Below, piece by piece: positions 11,801 through 24,000 of a stretch of 64,000 nucleotides of DNA. Origin of the DNA: Prunella strophiata (lineage: Eukaryota; Chordata; Aves; Passeriformes; Prunellidae). The first letter of the stretch is position 1, and each line of letters opens with the position of its first letter. The stretch is taken from NCBI GenBank assembly GCA_036583965.1, contig JAZBQD010000017.1:27748385-27812384 (forward strand), written 5' to 3'. The position numbers and the translations under genes are program-made. The notes below the pieces were generated by a model, which had not been told where the DNA came from, ran no database searches, and saw only the letters and a list, made by a program, of their open reading frames with translations.

Positions 11801-13150
11801 TCTATTCCAGGTCTGAACATACACCCAGCCTCCTGACGGGAGACATTTGAACACACTTGAACATTCAGGGTTATCAGTGAGACCAAACCAGCAAACTTGC
11901 ACGATGATCAAAGCATTTTCTCCTAAGGGTTGCAGATTCTCTAGCGGCAGCATTTCATCCTCCAGCCTCGGCTGGCAGACGAGGCTCAATACCCACCGCT
12001 GCCAGAAGGAGACACTGCAGGAGCAGCTTGCAAAGCTTCATTCAGAATACAGGGAAACTGAATCTCCATTTATTCCCCATTTTCTTTCCAGAGGGCCCCT
12101 TAGGAGATTTGATTTCACCACTGTCTCCCATCTCACTTTTTGGAGGTGGTGCCGAGATTTTGGTTTCTCAGTCTTGATCCCTAAAATTTGAAATAAATGA
12201 CAAGAACACAGAAGAAGGTGAACGGGGCATCAGCTCTTTCTCCTGCATTGCTTGGGGGTTCTCTCCCCTCCAAGGGGTCCAAACTTTTCACACCACAGGT
12301 TGTTCCTTGGGCAAAAGACCAGGGCTTTTCACCACGTGCTCCCTTCTCCAAAAGATTTCTGTCATCCCCACCCCATTAGTAAAATTCTCCAAACATTCTC
12401 CATTTCACTTGCTTTGGGGTCATTGCTAATTTTCCCGTGTAATTCAACCACTTCTGTTGCAGAGTGAGGTATCACTGCCATAGACTGCCTCGTGAAAAGC
12501 CAATTCCTTCTCTAGCAGCGGGCAGGGCAGGGATGAGAAGGAGAGAAGAAGATTGGCTCTGCTGAGTCGAGCCTTTCGTGCAGGGAGCAGAGGAAGGTGA
12601 CCTCACCTTGGGGGCGTCCCGCCTCCATGTTTTTAGGGGCGGGCGGAGTCCAGGGTGAGCGGCAGGGTTGGAGCTGGAGGCATGAAAGCCCTGCCCAAGG
12701 CTGCGGGGTGAGGTTGCAGTCCCGGAGGCCCGGCTGTTGCTGGAGTGTAGAAAGCGCTGCTTCCAGGCCTTCCCCAGCAGGGTTAAATTGCGACTCTAAA
12801 GCTCTTTGGCTGTGGAGGAGCGGGTTGAACTGGTTTCTCCGGTTGAACTGGGGGCTGGCTTCATCCCGGCATTCAAATCCTGCTCCGGCCTGAGGCTGGC
12901 TGTTGTTTGAGGCTCTAAGGCAATTTGCAGCTGATTCAGCTCCTTTTCCAGCTGTTGGAACATACAGCTCTCTGAGTGAAACCTCCATGCAGATGGACAC
13001 CAGGCATGGTCCTTTACTGGGATTTTTAAATTTTCTTCTACCAAAGTTCATGTTTTCTCCACAAGTGTCTGTGGATGGTGCCAATTTCTCTCCGTCCCCA
13101 TCTCTCTTTAGGGCTGGACAAGCTTTCCATATGAGCTTTTAGCAAGTCTG
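11801..13150. other. Unassigned stretch with GC-rich core
   Basis: The part from about 12,590 to 12,780 is GC-rich with several CpG, unlike its surroundings. On the minus strand two overlapping frames are open. One (12,796-13,044) contains a heptad-like FQQLEKELNQLQIAL segment. The other (12,512-13,084) has 190 codons. Neither matches a family I recognise and no splice structure is clear. It may be a promoter area, a relic gene or part of an old LTR element. Confidence 0.25.
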
Positions 13151-13460
13151 TCACTGGAGAGCAGTTCAGAGCAGTTTCTGCGTGATTACTTTTGTGCCAG
13201 AAAATAGCAGCTTTGACAGAAAATTTATTTCTCCTTTATGATGTCACGAGCAGTTCCTGCTGTATGAAATGCCCGTGTCACCTCAAGAGTACCCTGCTTG
13301 CTGTGCCAATTAAAATATGAGGCCCCAAAAACTTAAAAGGACTTAAACTTGTTCATGTACTCTGAGTTAGAAAAGCGGGAGGGATACTGACGAGATGTTC
13401 TCAAGAGATCAGAACAACACAAAAACCTTCACTGGCAACTTCGAATATCAGAGAACTTTG

Positions 13461-13462
<2 letters not shown>

Positions 13463-13504
<42 letters not shown>
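13463..13504 (+). repeat. Poly(A) tract, 42 nt
   Basis: A perfect run of 42 A on the plus strand. No obvious retrotransposed gene precedes it and no target-site duplication was found, so it is listed as a simple repeat. Confidence 0.9.
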
Positions 13505-13506
<2 letters not shown>

Positions 13507-15090
13507 AGAATTCAATCAACATAAAACATCCCATAAAGCATTAACTTAGCCCATTCAACTTAACAAACTGCAGGCCTGTTAGATTTGAAGTTACTCAAAA
13601 ACCTGAGAGGATGGAATTGGAAGAATAAAGAGAAAGAGAGAATGACAGAAAAGAACCAACATAGCTACCATTCCTGGTTCCAGTGGTGTTCAGCTGATAG
13701 GATTCCAAGAGGAGGTAGGGTGAAGACATGTGGTTGCCAGATATCCTGAGTTCAATGCCCTTTGGCTATCCTGGGGCCTTCCCCCACATGGGGCTCCCAC
13801 TCAGGTGGCCATTTAGGAGCTGGGTGAGGGGCTCTAGAAACAGGTATGGAGCTTTGCCTCTGCTGTGCCAGGGATCAGCAGCCACTGCTGGGCTGGGATA
13901 CCCACTGGGGGTGTGGGTGTGCAGAGTAGGGCATCACCTCACCAGAGCAAGGCTTGATCTGCCCCTTTCCCCACATACAAGCCCCTGAAATGTTTTGAGC
14001 CAGCAATCTCCTCTAGTCTCTCCCAACAAGGTTTCCAGGTTCCTGTGCTTCTTGGCTGTCAAGACTCCAAAGATTTGTGGCTGGATATTAAGAAACTTGC
14101 ACTTTTATTCCTTCCAAAAGAGGCAGCATGAGGGTTGTTTTTTCTTTCTAAGGCCTTCCCTCTTTCCTATGTGCTCATCTTGAGACAGTCCTTGTAAAGC
14201 CTCTCCTCTCTCCCATTCTCCATGACAATGGAGGTGGACAATGGAAAAAACAATCTGTGAGAGGCTAAAAATGTTAGAATTACAATGCAGTAAGAAAAAA
14301 ATAAAAAAAGCAGTACACAACAATAAGAAGAAATTGTGCAAAAGAGGTAAAGGTTTAACCAAGAAAGGTGGAGTGTCACATGGGGCCCCTGGAAGAAAGA
14401 CAGGATGGCGAGGGCTTACAGAATGGTTCAGATGGTAGATGGGGGCTGCTGGTGCTGCCTGGAGCAGCTCTGGACCTGCAGTGTCAGTTTCCTGCTCCCT
14501 CTGTGCAGCAGTGATGGTGGCAGTGGCGATGGTGATGGGTGTGTTAGAAATGAGAAGCTTGACTCAGCCAAAACATCAGGCAGTAATTCAATGTATTAAT
14601 TAATATGGTAAAGTATGAGCAAAAGCAGCACTGGGTGCAGTGGTGGGGGTTTTCCCCTCCAACTGCATATTAATTGCTGGACTTGGCTGCTATATTTTGG
14701 TCCTATTCATGCATATTCATAAGCTTTCTCAGCAGTTTCTATTTCCCAATTTTTATAGTAGTTTCTACTTCCAATTTTTTATATCACAATTCTATACTTT
14801 AGAATAAATCATAAATCTACGATGGTGATGTTTGGTTCCTTTCCAATTTCTATAGTCTCTTGTGATCTAGTCCAGGTTTAGATATCCTAGGACGTACACC
14901 CAGGATGTGTATGCAGATGGTGGCTCCAGCTTCTGTTTTCTAAGAGTACCAAATTCTGATAGTGATGTCCAGCTTCCCTTTTTGAAATCCTCAATCAGTG
15001 ATGCTGATGTCCATCTTCCTTTCTTAGAATGTTTTTCACTGTTTTGTTAGGAGCCTTTCCTCCTTAGTTTAAATCCTTTATATATTCAAA
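13505..15090. other. No gene; possible LTR-derived AT-rich part
   Basis: No exon was recognised. From about 14,580 the DNA becomes AT-rich with promoter-like and poly(A)-like words, reminiscent of avian LTRs. No ends or target-site duplication could be fixed. Confidence 0.3.
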
Positions 15091-15093
15091 ATC

Positions 15094-15193
15094 TACAATC
15101 TAAAGATTTTTAATACAAAATAACATTCTAAAACTATAAGCTACCGTCTAAAATCTTTAGTACAGAGTAATATTCTAAAGTTATAATTCAAGG
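15094..15193 (+). repeat. Two-copy imperfect tandem repeat, about 50 bp
   Basis: The unit TCTAAAGATTTTTAATACAA followed by AATAACATTCTAAAACTATAA is repeated with changes as TCTAAAATCTTTAGTACAG followed by AGTAATATTCTAAAGTTATAA. It lies in the AT-rich possible LTR-derived region. Confidence 0.55.
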
Positions 15194-17932
15194 GCTCTTA
15201 TTACAAAATAGCTTAAGACTTACAATAGTTAATTGCAAACCAAAGATTGATTGAAAGGCCTTGTTCCATGCTTTTCTTTTCTCGGTTGTTTATTAGAACT
15301 CATCTTTATAAGTGTCCCATGGCCGTGTTCCACACATTTCATGACCACAACTACACATGTTACTTTCATTTACCTGACACAAAACACAACTTTGTATTGC
15401 ACAGGTGTCTCTCTCTCCCTGCAGAGCTCTGTTGGGCACTGCCATCAGTCTGCCACGCTGGGCATGTGTGTGGGAATAGGATGTGCCAACTTGCTGCCTT
15501 TCCTAGCACCCTGCTGGGCTCCACTTGGCTTGGGTGGACTCCCTTTTGGGATGGCTGAACTCACCTAGCATCAGTGATACCACTTCGGGTTGCCTTGTTC
15601 TGCTGGAGTGGAAAACCAGTCCCACATGGCACCCTGGCCCTGATGGTTTCAGCTGTGTGTCAGAGCTGTCACTTCCACGCCACCCATTTCAGCCCTGTGT
15701 CCCAGCAAATACTGAGGAAGGACAAAAATGGGGGAAAGAAATGGTGGTGATGCTTTAGTTCCAAGGCCTCTTTGCTAGAGGGAGCCAGATAGAAGGATCC
15801 CCCTTGCATTTCCTGGCATGGCATTTCCCTGCTGAAATCACAGCCATGACTGTGATGTAAAATGGTTTGCATAAGTAGTGCTGAAAGATCCCTGAGCTTG
15901 TCTCTGTACCTAGAAGAAACCTCTAAATGCAATTGAAGTAGTGCTTCTCCTTGTTTGCTGCTTTCTAGAGCTAAGGAAGGTGCAGCTGGAACAAGCCTTG
16001 TGGTTTTTGCTCAGAAGCATTAGTGGCCAAAGACCACTGATGTGGTTCCTCACATGCTGGTGCCCTCTCAGTGCTCAGCTTCTCAGTGTGGGCTACAGGG
16101 GCTTAGTGTGTTTTTGGAGTTACTCTTGGATGCCTTGAGCAATGGGTTATGGACTAGGAGGGCTTTTTGTGTTGCTTTGTAGCAGAGGAGAACTCTGCAG
16201 GCTTTTTTTGGCATGAGCTGTAGAGAGGGTCACGTTCTGTGCATGAATTCCCAAAGCAGCCTGGCGTGGCTGCTATTGTGATGCCAGCGGCCGCACGGCA
16301 GCGATGTCACGGCAGAGCTGCTGTGCCGAGGCCCGAAGGGCTCGGTGTGCAGAGCAGCTCTGTGGCACACTCACTGCAGGCAGAACCTGTTGATCCACGA
16401 GGTCTCTGCCTGCAGGATTCTGAGTATTTTTGTTTTTGTCCCACTGGTGCTGTCTGGCACAGACTTGAGCAGCGCTGCCCAAGGCATGGAGGGAGTGTGT
16501 GCTGCAGTTTTCAAGGCTTTTTCCGTGGCTTATTCTGGGTACTTTTTAACCCACCTGGCACGTGAGTGGATGTTTTTGTTCAGGGCAACATATGGAAACC
16601 CAAATGCCACCAAGAGGCCTGGAGTTGGGTAAAGCTGCTGTCAGCAGCTGCAGCTAAGAAGGGGATGTCTGTAGCCAGGGGGGGTGTGGGCAGCATTTGC
16701 AATGGAGCCTGCAGGGGTTCTGCTCCTCCCTGGCATAGCCTGTGGCAATGGAGTCTGGAATCTCCTCGCTTTGCTGGTTCAAGCCAAGACAACTTCCAAG
16801 ATAGGAAGACTGGGAGAGCTTGGCAGGAGTCCCTGTAGAAGCTGTGCATGGCTGTCCAGGACTGAGGGGAAGTCCCTCAGTCAAGTCTTCTTGTCTGCAT
16901 TCCCTCACCCCAGGATGTGCCTGTGGAACTGTGCACTTCCTGCATGCTAAAAGAGCCATTGGTTCTGTGCTGAAATCACAGAATCAGCTTAGAAAAGGCC
17001 TCTGAGATAGACATTTCAGAGGAGTTCTCGTATGCTCCTGAACCTCGGAGCTGTTCCTGTGCTGTGTCCCGATTGAAGTACCACCATGGCTGAGGGGGAC
17101 TTGGGTGAAGCTTTTCTGGGGAAAGGTTTTCAGTGAGCTCCTGGCAATTGCTGCATGCAATCTCTTCAGAAAACTGAAGTCCAGGAAGGAGAGGGGCTGT
17201 AGCTCCTGCAGGCTGGGGTTTGGCAGCAGCAATGACTGTGTTACAGAACCACTGGGACTTTCTCAGTCTCAAGTTTCTGTGGGCTGAGTGGCCAAAGAGG
17301 ACAAAAGGCAGACAAGGGGCACTATTGTGTGCTGTGGTCTTGCTTGCTGTGTGACACAAGGGCTGCTGCTGGAGTGATGTAGTGCCAGCAGAATGCTCTG
17401 TCTTTGGGTTGACCTTTTGGTGGGCTTGCCCAGCACAGGCAGTTTCCTTACAGCATCTGGTTCTTTTTCCCTTGTGTGTTGCAGGTCACATCACCCGTGC
17501 CTGGAGAGGATGCGGTCCTTGGGTGAGTGGCAGAGCAGCCTCTGGCGCTGGTAGCACTGGACAATTGTGGAGCAAGGTGTGAGCTGGGCCTGCTGCAGTC
17601 CAGTGCCAGCCTGGTTGGATGAATGAAAGTGCAATCCAGGCTCTTTGCAGCAGCAGCGGCTGGAGGAGGAGGAGGAGGAGGATCCTGGGCTGTTTTCTGC
17701 AGTTCCTTTTCAGAGCTTTGAAGCAGCTGAAAGTGGGGCTGCTTGGTGCTTTGAGCCATGATGGAATTTCTCCTGTACCAGAGAGTGCAGTCCCACCCAA
17801 CTGACCCATTTCACTTGAGTTGGAACAACTTAGAATGCCATTTCTGTGCAGCTGATTTCTCCTTAGTGCATCTGGGTCTAGGGCTGAATATCAAGAAGGT
17901 TTTGTGTCCCTCACGCTGCTGTCTGTCTGCAG
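15194..17932. other. Upstream region of the kinase gene, no firm exon
   Basis: A GC-richer stretch lies at 16,260-16,380. A 38-base exon candidate (17,485-17,522) has a good acceptor (TGTGTTGCAG) and donor (GTGAGT), but its phase does not fit the next exon candidate. The N-terminal PAK CRIB/p21-binding motif was not seen in any frame here. Confidence 0.3.
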
Positions 17933-18055
17933 AGCCCAAAACCAACCTTGGAGCCTCCTGTGGCTGCGTGTCTTCCTGAGGAAGAGGCCAAAGGGGAGGA
18001 AGATGCCCACCAAAGTGCCCCTGCTGCCACTGCAGGGCCTGAGCCCCCAGCATCA
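17933..18055 (+). CDS. PAK-like gene, acidic exon A (putative)
   Basis: 123 nt, phase 0 to 0, acceptor TCTGTCTGCAG and donor GTAAGT. It encodes 41 residues including [20 protein letters not shown]. It is similar in length, borders and wording to 18,570-18,692. Confidence 0.55.
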
Positions 18056-21000
18056 GTAAGTGGCAGCTCTGGGTAGTCCTGTGTGTGGAGCAAAGCAGAG
18101 CTGCAAGTTTCTGATCAGACAGCACCTCCCGTGCCTGACTGAAGATGCTGAGGGCTGGAATCTTTCCAGCCCTTCCCCCAGGCAGTGAGGCCTGGAAAAG
18201 GGGTGTGGAACTTGGACATTTAGGCATCACTTTCCTGCTGGTCTGACAGGGGCTGTGAATTTGTCTTAGCAAGAGACAAGAGGTAGCATTAGGATGCCTT
18301 TGGATGCTCCTGGGGTACAAGTGAGGCCCTTTGTGCCCAGTGGCTGTGCAGGCTCCCCGTGCCCAGTGAAGAGAGCATTGCAAAGATGCAGTTCACAGCC
18401 TTGCAGGATATGAGGAGCCACTGTCCCCAGGAAGGGCCTGGCCCTCAGCCCGGAGCAGCTGTCAGTAGCCAAAGGAAGAGCTGAGATGCAGCGGGGCCTG
18501 TAGCTGAATAGACATGAGGTTCTGCCTGACAGGTTCTTTCCTGTCCCTCATGCTGCTGTCTGTCCACAGAGCACAAGGGCAGCGCCAGCACCTGCTCTGG
18601 CTGCCTCTGTGCCTGAGGAAGAGGCTGAAGAGGAGGAGGGTGCCAATGAAGCTGCTCCTGCTATCAGCCCATGGCCTGAGCAGCCAACATCAGTGAGTGC
18701 CTGATTTGGTTAGCAGTATCTTTGGTGTCATTTTGTGCGTCATGGAAAAGCAGCCTTTGGGTTTTGTGCCTTGAGCTGGAGAAGTGGGCTGCAAAGGCTG
18801 AGAGGCAAAGAAGAGCCCTGGATGTGGCCAGCAGCATCTTCCTAGGGGCTTGCATTTGAAATGGGATGGGAGGGGCATCTGTGCCAGGCACATTTGTGAC
18901 CCAAATTCATTTCTTGTCCCAGAGCTCCACCTCCTGTGTGCTGGCACCTGCAGGAGCTGCAGCTGAAGGCTCTGAAGAAGCCTGCAGTCCCCAGGGTGGA
19001 GAGTCAAGCATGAGCAGCTCGTGCAGCTGGAGCACGAGCAGCTCCTCTGGCAGCAGAGAGCAGCTGCGAGAGAGGACAGAGGACAAGTGCCTGGCCATGC
19101 TGAGTTTGTCCTTTGTGAGCCTGGTCTGCTGGAGCAGTGCCTTGCGTGTGCGTGTGTCAGCAGGAGCTGTGGGGCCTCCTGCTCCCCCTCAGCTGAGTGC
19201 CAGCTCCTGAGGCCTCCACACAGGACCTGTTGCTGTGCTTTGAGGTGCTGAGGGATCACGGGGCTGTTGCTGCTGCCTCTGAGAGCAGCTGGGCCTGCTT
19301 TGGCTTTGCCTGAGCTGCCCTGTAGGCAAAAGGCCGGACAAAGATTGTTTCTGGCTGAGCAGGAGGCTGTGACCTAGCCAAGGAGTGGGCTTCCAGGAGC
19401 TGCTGTGGGGCACGGCCAAGGTCATCTTCAGAGCTCAGCCTGTGCTGAAGGCTGAGGGCCCTCATTGTCTTGGTTCCACTTTTCTGATGCCTGTCTCCCC
19501 TGACTGTGTCTCCATGTGCTTAGATTTTAGTTTAGACTTTTAGTTTTGTGCAGGCCATCTGTGCTGCAGGGCTGCTTGTCTTGCTGCTGTAGTTTTTGAG
19601 GTGTTGGTGTTGTTGTTTCCCGAGTGAGTGAGCTGGAAGGGCCCGGTGTCCCCGAGAGTGGGGCTGCCTTTCTCATCTGCTGCAGGGTGGGATCTCTTTG
19701 GAAGTGAGCATCTTTCCTTGGGATTTTTACAGAGATGCTGGTGAGCGAGGGAGATCCTGAGGCTAAATACACAGAGCTGGAAACTCTTGGCAAAGGGTGA
19801 GTGCAGCCATAGTTGCTTCTTCAAAGGGAGGGGCTGTGCATTTTGCTGGTGTCACATGTGCCCAGAGCGATGTCAGGCAAGCTCCAAAGCTGTTCAGACA
19901 GTGTGTTAAGATGCTGCCTGATGATCTGTCAGTACTGGTCAGCATTTCTAGCTCTGCTCCGAAGGCATGGCAAAGACACCTGGATGCTGGCAAGGGCTTT
20001 TGTGCGGCAAGGAGCAGCACCTGGCAGATCTCCTGTCCCTCAAGTGTGTTGCACCTGTTTGCCGCTCATTGTAGGAGAAATTATTTTTGCATGTCTCAAA
20101 GAACACAGAATACGTGGGAATGAAAGGAGGAGAAACTTCATTGCCTGAAAGGTCAAGTCAGCAGCTGAGAGCTGCCAGGGAACAGCTCTGGGTAACATTT
20201 CTTTCCAGTATTTTGCTGGAAAGAAGATTCAGTGGTGAGGATGACCAGCACCTAGTCTAGAAGCCAAAAGCAGAAATGAAAGAAGCAGCTCTCTTCTGTA
20301 GCTGAGGTGGCAAGAGACAAAGCTTCAAGGGAATGCCCAGTGCCAACACACTCTCTAAAGGAAAAGGCATCATGTGCCTGATGGCAGAGCCCTTGTGGAT
20401 CCTGTGGGGTTTGTGCCTTTCCTGCAAAGAATGCACCAAGCTGTTCCCTTTGCAAGCCAGCTGTGCTGACTATAAATGGGATTGATTTGCAACATTTTCT
20501 CAGTGAGAAGCCAAAGGTAGAAGAAGTGGCCAGAAAAGCAGAGTCCTTCCTGTGTCTGGTGCACCGAAGAGAAGCAGCTGCCAATGGCTGTGGAGCCAGA
20601 AGGCAGCTGTCTAAGGATGCTGTGTTTTGAGTACTTCTCCATTTGTGTGTGCAACAATGGAAGCCTTTGCCTGCTCTGGCTGTGGCTGCAGCTGTGGCTG
20701 GACACTCTTTTCCTTGCAAGCTGGAGAAAGGATCTGTGTCTAGAGGCTTTCCTCCAATGGCTGTGACGTGGCTTCAGGCTTCTCAGAAGGCCTGAGTGGT
20801 GGTGCTTGAGTTTGGCAGGCAGATTGCAAGGAGAGTTGTGAGAAGGACCTGCTGGAAAAACCGTGCCTGGAAAAATGCCACAGATGCACAGATACAGAAA
20901 GAGAAAAGGGAGAAAAGACCCAGACGAGAATCTGTTGTGTTCCATTTACTGTTTGCCCCGGGACATTTTTTCCCATTGGACCGCAGTGTCTTGCACTTGC

Positions 21001-24000
21001 AGGGACTAAAGGATTTCTTCTTTCTCCGCTGCTGTTTTGTTTCCAGGGGTTTTGGCACTGTGTGCATAGCAGTGGAGACTGCCACAGGAGAAGAGGTAAG
21101 TGCCAAGCAGTGCCACAGCTTCTGCAGCTCTCGAGTGCCCTCCCCTCTGCTGTGAGCTGTGGCTGGGCTTTGGGTGGCCAGTAGAGCTTTGCTGCAAAGG
21201 CAAATGAAGAGCCGAGCAGTGTCGGCCTGCCAAATACAGTGGGGACAGGTTTTGTCCTTCCCAGCTGCCCCAAGGAATGCAAGGAGGCCAAGTGGGACCT
21301 TTCAGGGGAGGACACGCTGGCTGGGTCTTAGTGCCCAGGTGGTGTCTCAGAGCATGGCACTGCTCTTTGGGACTGCAGCTCAGCGTTCCTGAATTCTCAT
21401 TTCTGGCTGTTAGCAAACACATGGGAATTGTGCTGGCAGTTCTGCAGCCACGTGCAGTGCTGTCCTTGGGAACCGTGCTTAGAGAGAGAGGTCTGCAAGG
21501 AGTCTCTCAAGGGCCTAAGGCCTGCTCAGAGCCTGGTGTAAATCCCTAGAGGATCAAGGCATGGGTCATTTCCTTTTCCAGTCAGGCAGTAATTGCAAAT
21601 GTCAGTTGTGTGAAGTAGAGCATTTTAGTGGAGCGAAATGCAAATTCCTGAACTCAGGAAGTGCTAGGATTGTCTTCTTTGGAGGTGTCATTAATGATGT
21701 TTTCAGCATCATGGTATTTCTCCTGTAAAGGATGTAGGGTTGTATTTCTTAGCGGGAATAACCCTCTGGATGTTTTGAGGGCAGCATTTTATCTGTCATG
21801 TCTGTGAGAGTTTGCTTTTTTGCTGAGCAATGGAGAATGCCAGTGGTTGCTGGAGTAATGATCCAGCCCCCTGGAAGTGCCAAAGGCTTCCCAGCAGTTT
21901 TGCTCCATTTTTACCGACACAGAAGGGCTTCCTGCTTGCAAGAGGTGTGTGAATGAAAATGGGGGTGATAAAGTAAGGCCCTGGGGGAAGACTGTGGGCA
22001 CAGTGAGTGTCATTAGAGCTTTGAGGTGGAGAGCTGAGACCGTGTTTCTCCCAGGTTTACAAGGCAAAGGGAATGTGGCTCTCTGTCCTGGGAGGTGCCC
22101 AAGCAGGTGGTCTGATGTCCAGTCAGCTGGCCCAGCGCAGCACTATCATCCCATAATCAGAGTCTCCATGTTCCCCTTGTAGTCCTGTGCCACAGACTTC
22201 TTTGGCTCATGGTTTTGCATGTGGTTTTAGGTGGCCATAAAGAAAATCAGTCTCCTGCAAGAGAGCAGCAGCGAGCTGTGCCTGAATGAAATCCAGGTCA
22301 TGCGTGGCAATAAGAATGCCAACCTTGTGAACTACGTAGACAGGTGAGTGGCTGTGCCAATGAAAGGTCATTGACATCCTGCAAGCCAGAGGTTCAACCA
22401 CTCCTTTGGTGGCTGGCAGAGGATGGAGCTGTTAATTCCATTTCTGGGCTGATCTGCAGCATCTTGGGAGGAGATTGCATTGGAGCTCCATTAATCTTTC
22501 CTGGCATACCCAGTTTGAAGTGCACATTCAACCACCAGACTTGGCCCTAGCTTACTGAGCCAAGAGCCTCAAAGTTCCTGTACTCTCTCCACATTGTTTG
22601 GTTTGGTTTGGGATTTGAATTTTTCCCAGGGGTCTTAAGTGCTGACAAAGCACTGTAGATTGTATTTCCCTAGGGCTGTTGCTTTGGTGTGGATGCCAAA
22701 CAGCCTCTTAGACTGCCCAGAGTTGAAGGCCTGTAGAGCGTAGTGAGTGACTGTTCAGTTCCTCCTGTCTTCCTGGGAGAGAGACACAGGAACAAGAATC
22801 CATCAGGTGGTGTAAGTGCACGCCTTCATCTCCAGGCTGTTGTTTGCTCCTTTCAGCTACCTGGTGCACGAGGAGCTCTGGCTGGTGATGGAGTACATGG
22901 ACGGAGGCTCCTTGCACGATGTCATTCGGGAGACTCGTATGGCAGAAGGAGAGATAGCAGCTGTCTCTCGGGAGGTGAGGGATGGTGCTTGTGCTTCCCA
23001 TGGCTGGGCCAGGATGGTCCTTCCAAATGGGTGATCAGGAGAGGAGAGATTTCATCTTCTGAGCTTCCTTTCTGCCTTTCTCTTGTGACTGGCAGTAGCA
23101 AGAGTATGTGAAGTGCCTGCCAGTGTCCCTGCCCTTCTTCTAGTGGGGTTGTGTTTGGCTCTCTCAACACTTGCCTGGAGCCTGTGTGTGCTGCATTCTT
23201 CCCTCGTGAGGGCAAAGGTGCTGGTGGCACAATGTCAAGCAAGTGGCAAAGACAAAGAGATGCTCACAGGAGCCTCAGCCTGAAAGGAGAGCCTTGCAGC
23301 CAAAGTGGTGTTTGCAAAAGCATGCACTGTTGTTCTGGCTGGAGAGAGCACAGCCACTGCAGCAGAGCTCCTTGCGTCTGTGTTTGCAGGGCAGGGGCCA
23401 GAGGAACAATTGCAACAACCCTTTCTCTTTCAAAAGCAAAGACAGCCTCACTTAGAAAGGCACTGCTGTCCTCGTGTTGGAGCAGCAAGCTCTTGCCCTT
23501 GCCTGGTGAGCCTGTCCTGCCATGGCTCAGCATCCCCCAGGAAGCCAGTCTTGCATGTGTGCCACTTCCCTGCTTGTGGGATGAATTCCACTTAGGCTGG
23601 CGTTTCCTTTTCCTCTCTCAGTGCCTGCAAGGCCTGGATTTCCTTCACTGCAAGCAAATGATGCACCGAGACATCAAAAGCCACAACATTCTGCTGGGCT
23701 TGGACGGATCTGTCAAGTTGGGTGGGTGTTGTTGGCCAGGCTCAGCCGTGGTGGGCTGCGGTGTGGGGCTGCCTTTGGGTGAGTGCCGGTTCCTGCTGCC
23801 AGCACAGAGCACAGCCACAAGGTGCAGGGAGGTGCTGCTGGGAAAAAGGGGTCAGGAGTGGCTCTGGCTTGTGTGAGTCCCTTCCCCAGCAAGGCAGTTA
23901 CAGTCTAATAGCTTCAGGTGGCTAAAAGGCACTGCCTGAAACTGGGGGCTTTTGCTAAGTGGCCAATTCCGTATTTCCTCGGCTGCAGGCCCGAGGAGAG

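Noticed and set aside
17485..17522. 38-nt exon candidate of the kinase gene with good splice sites
   Set aside because: It ends in phase 2 and cannot join the phase-0 acidic exon. The encoded peptide is too short to test.
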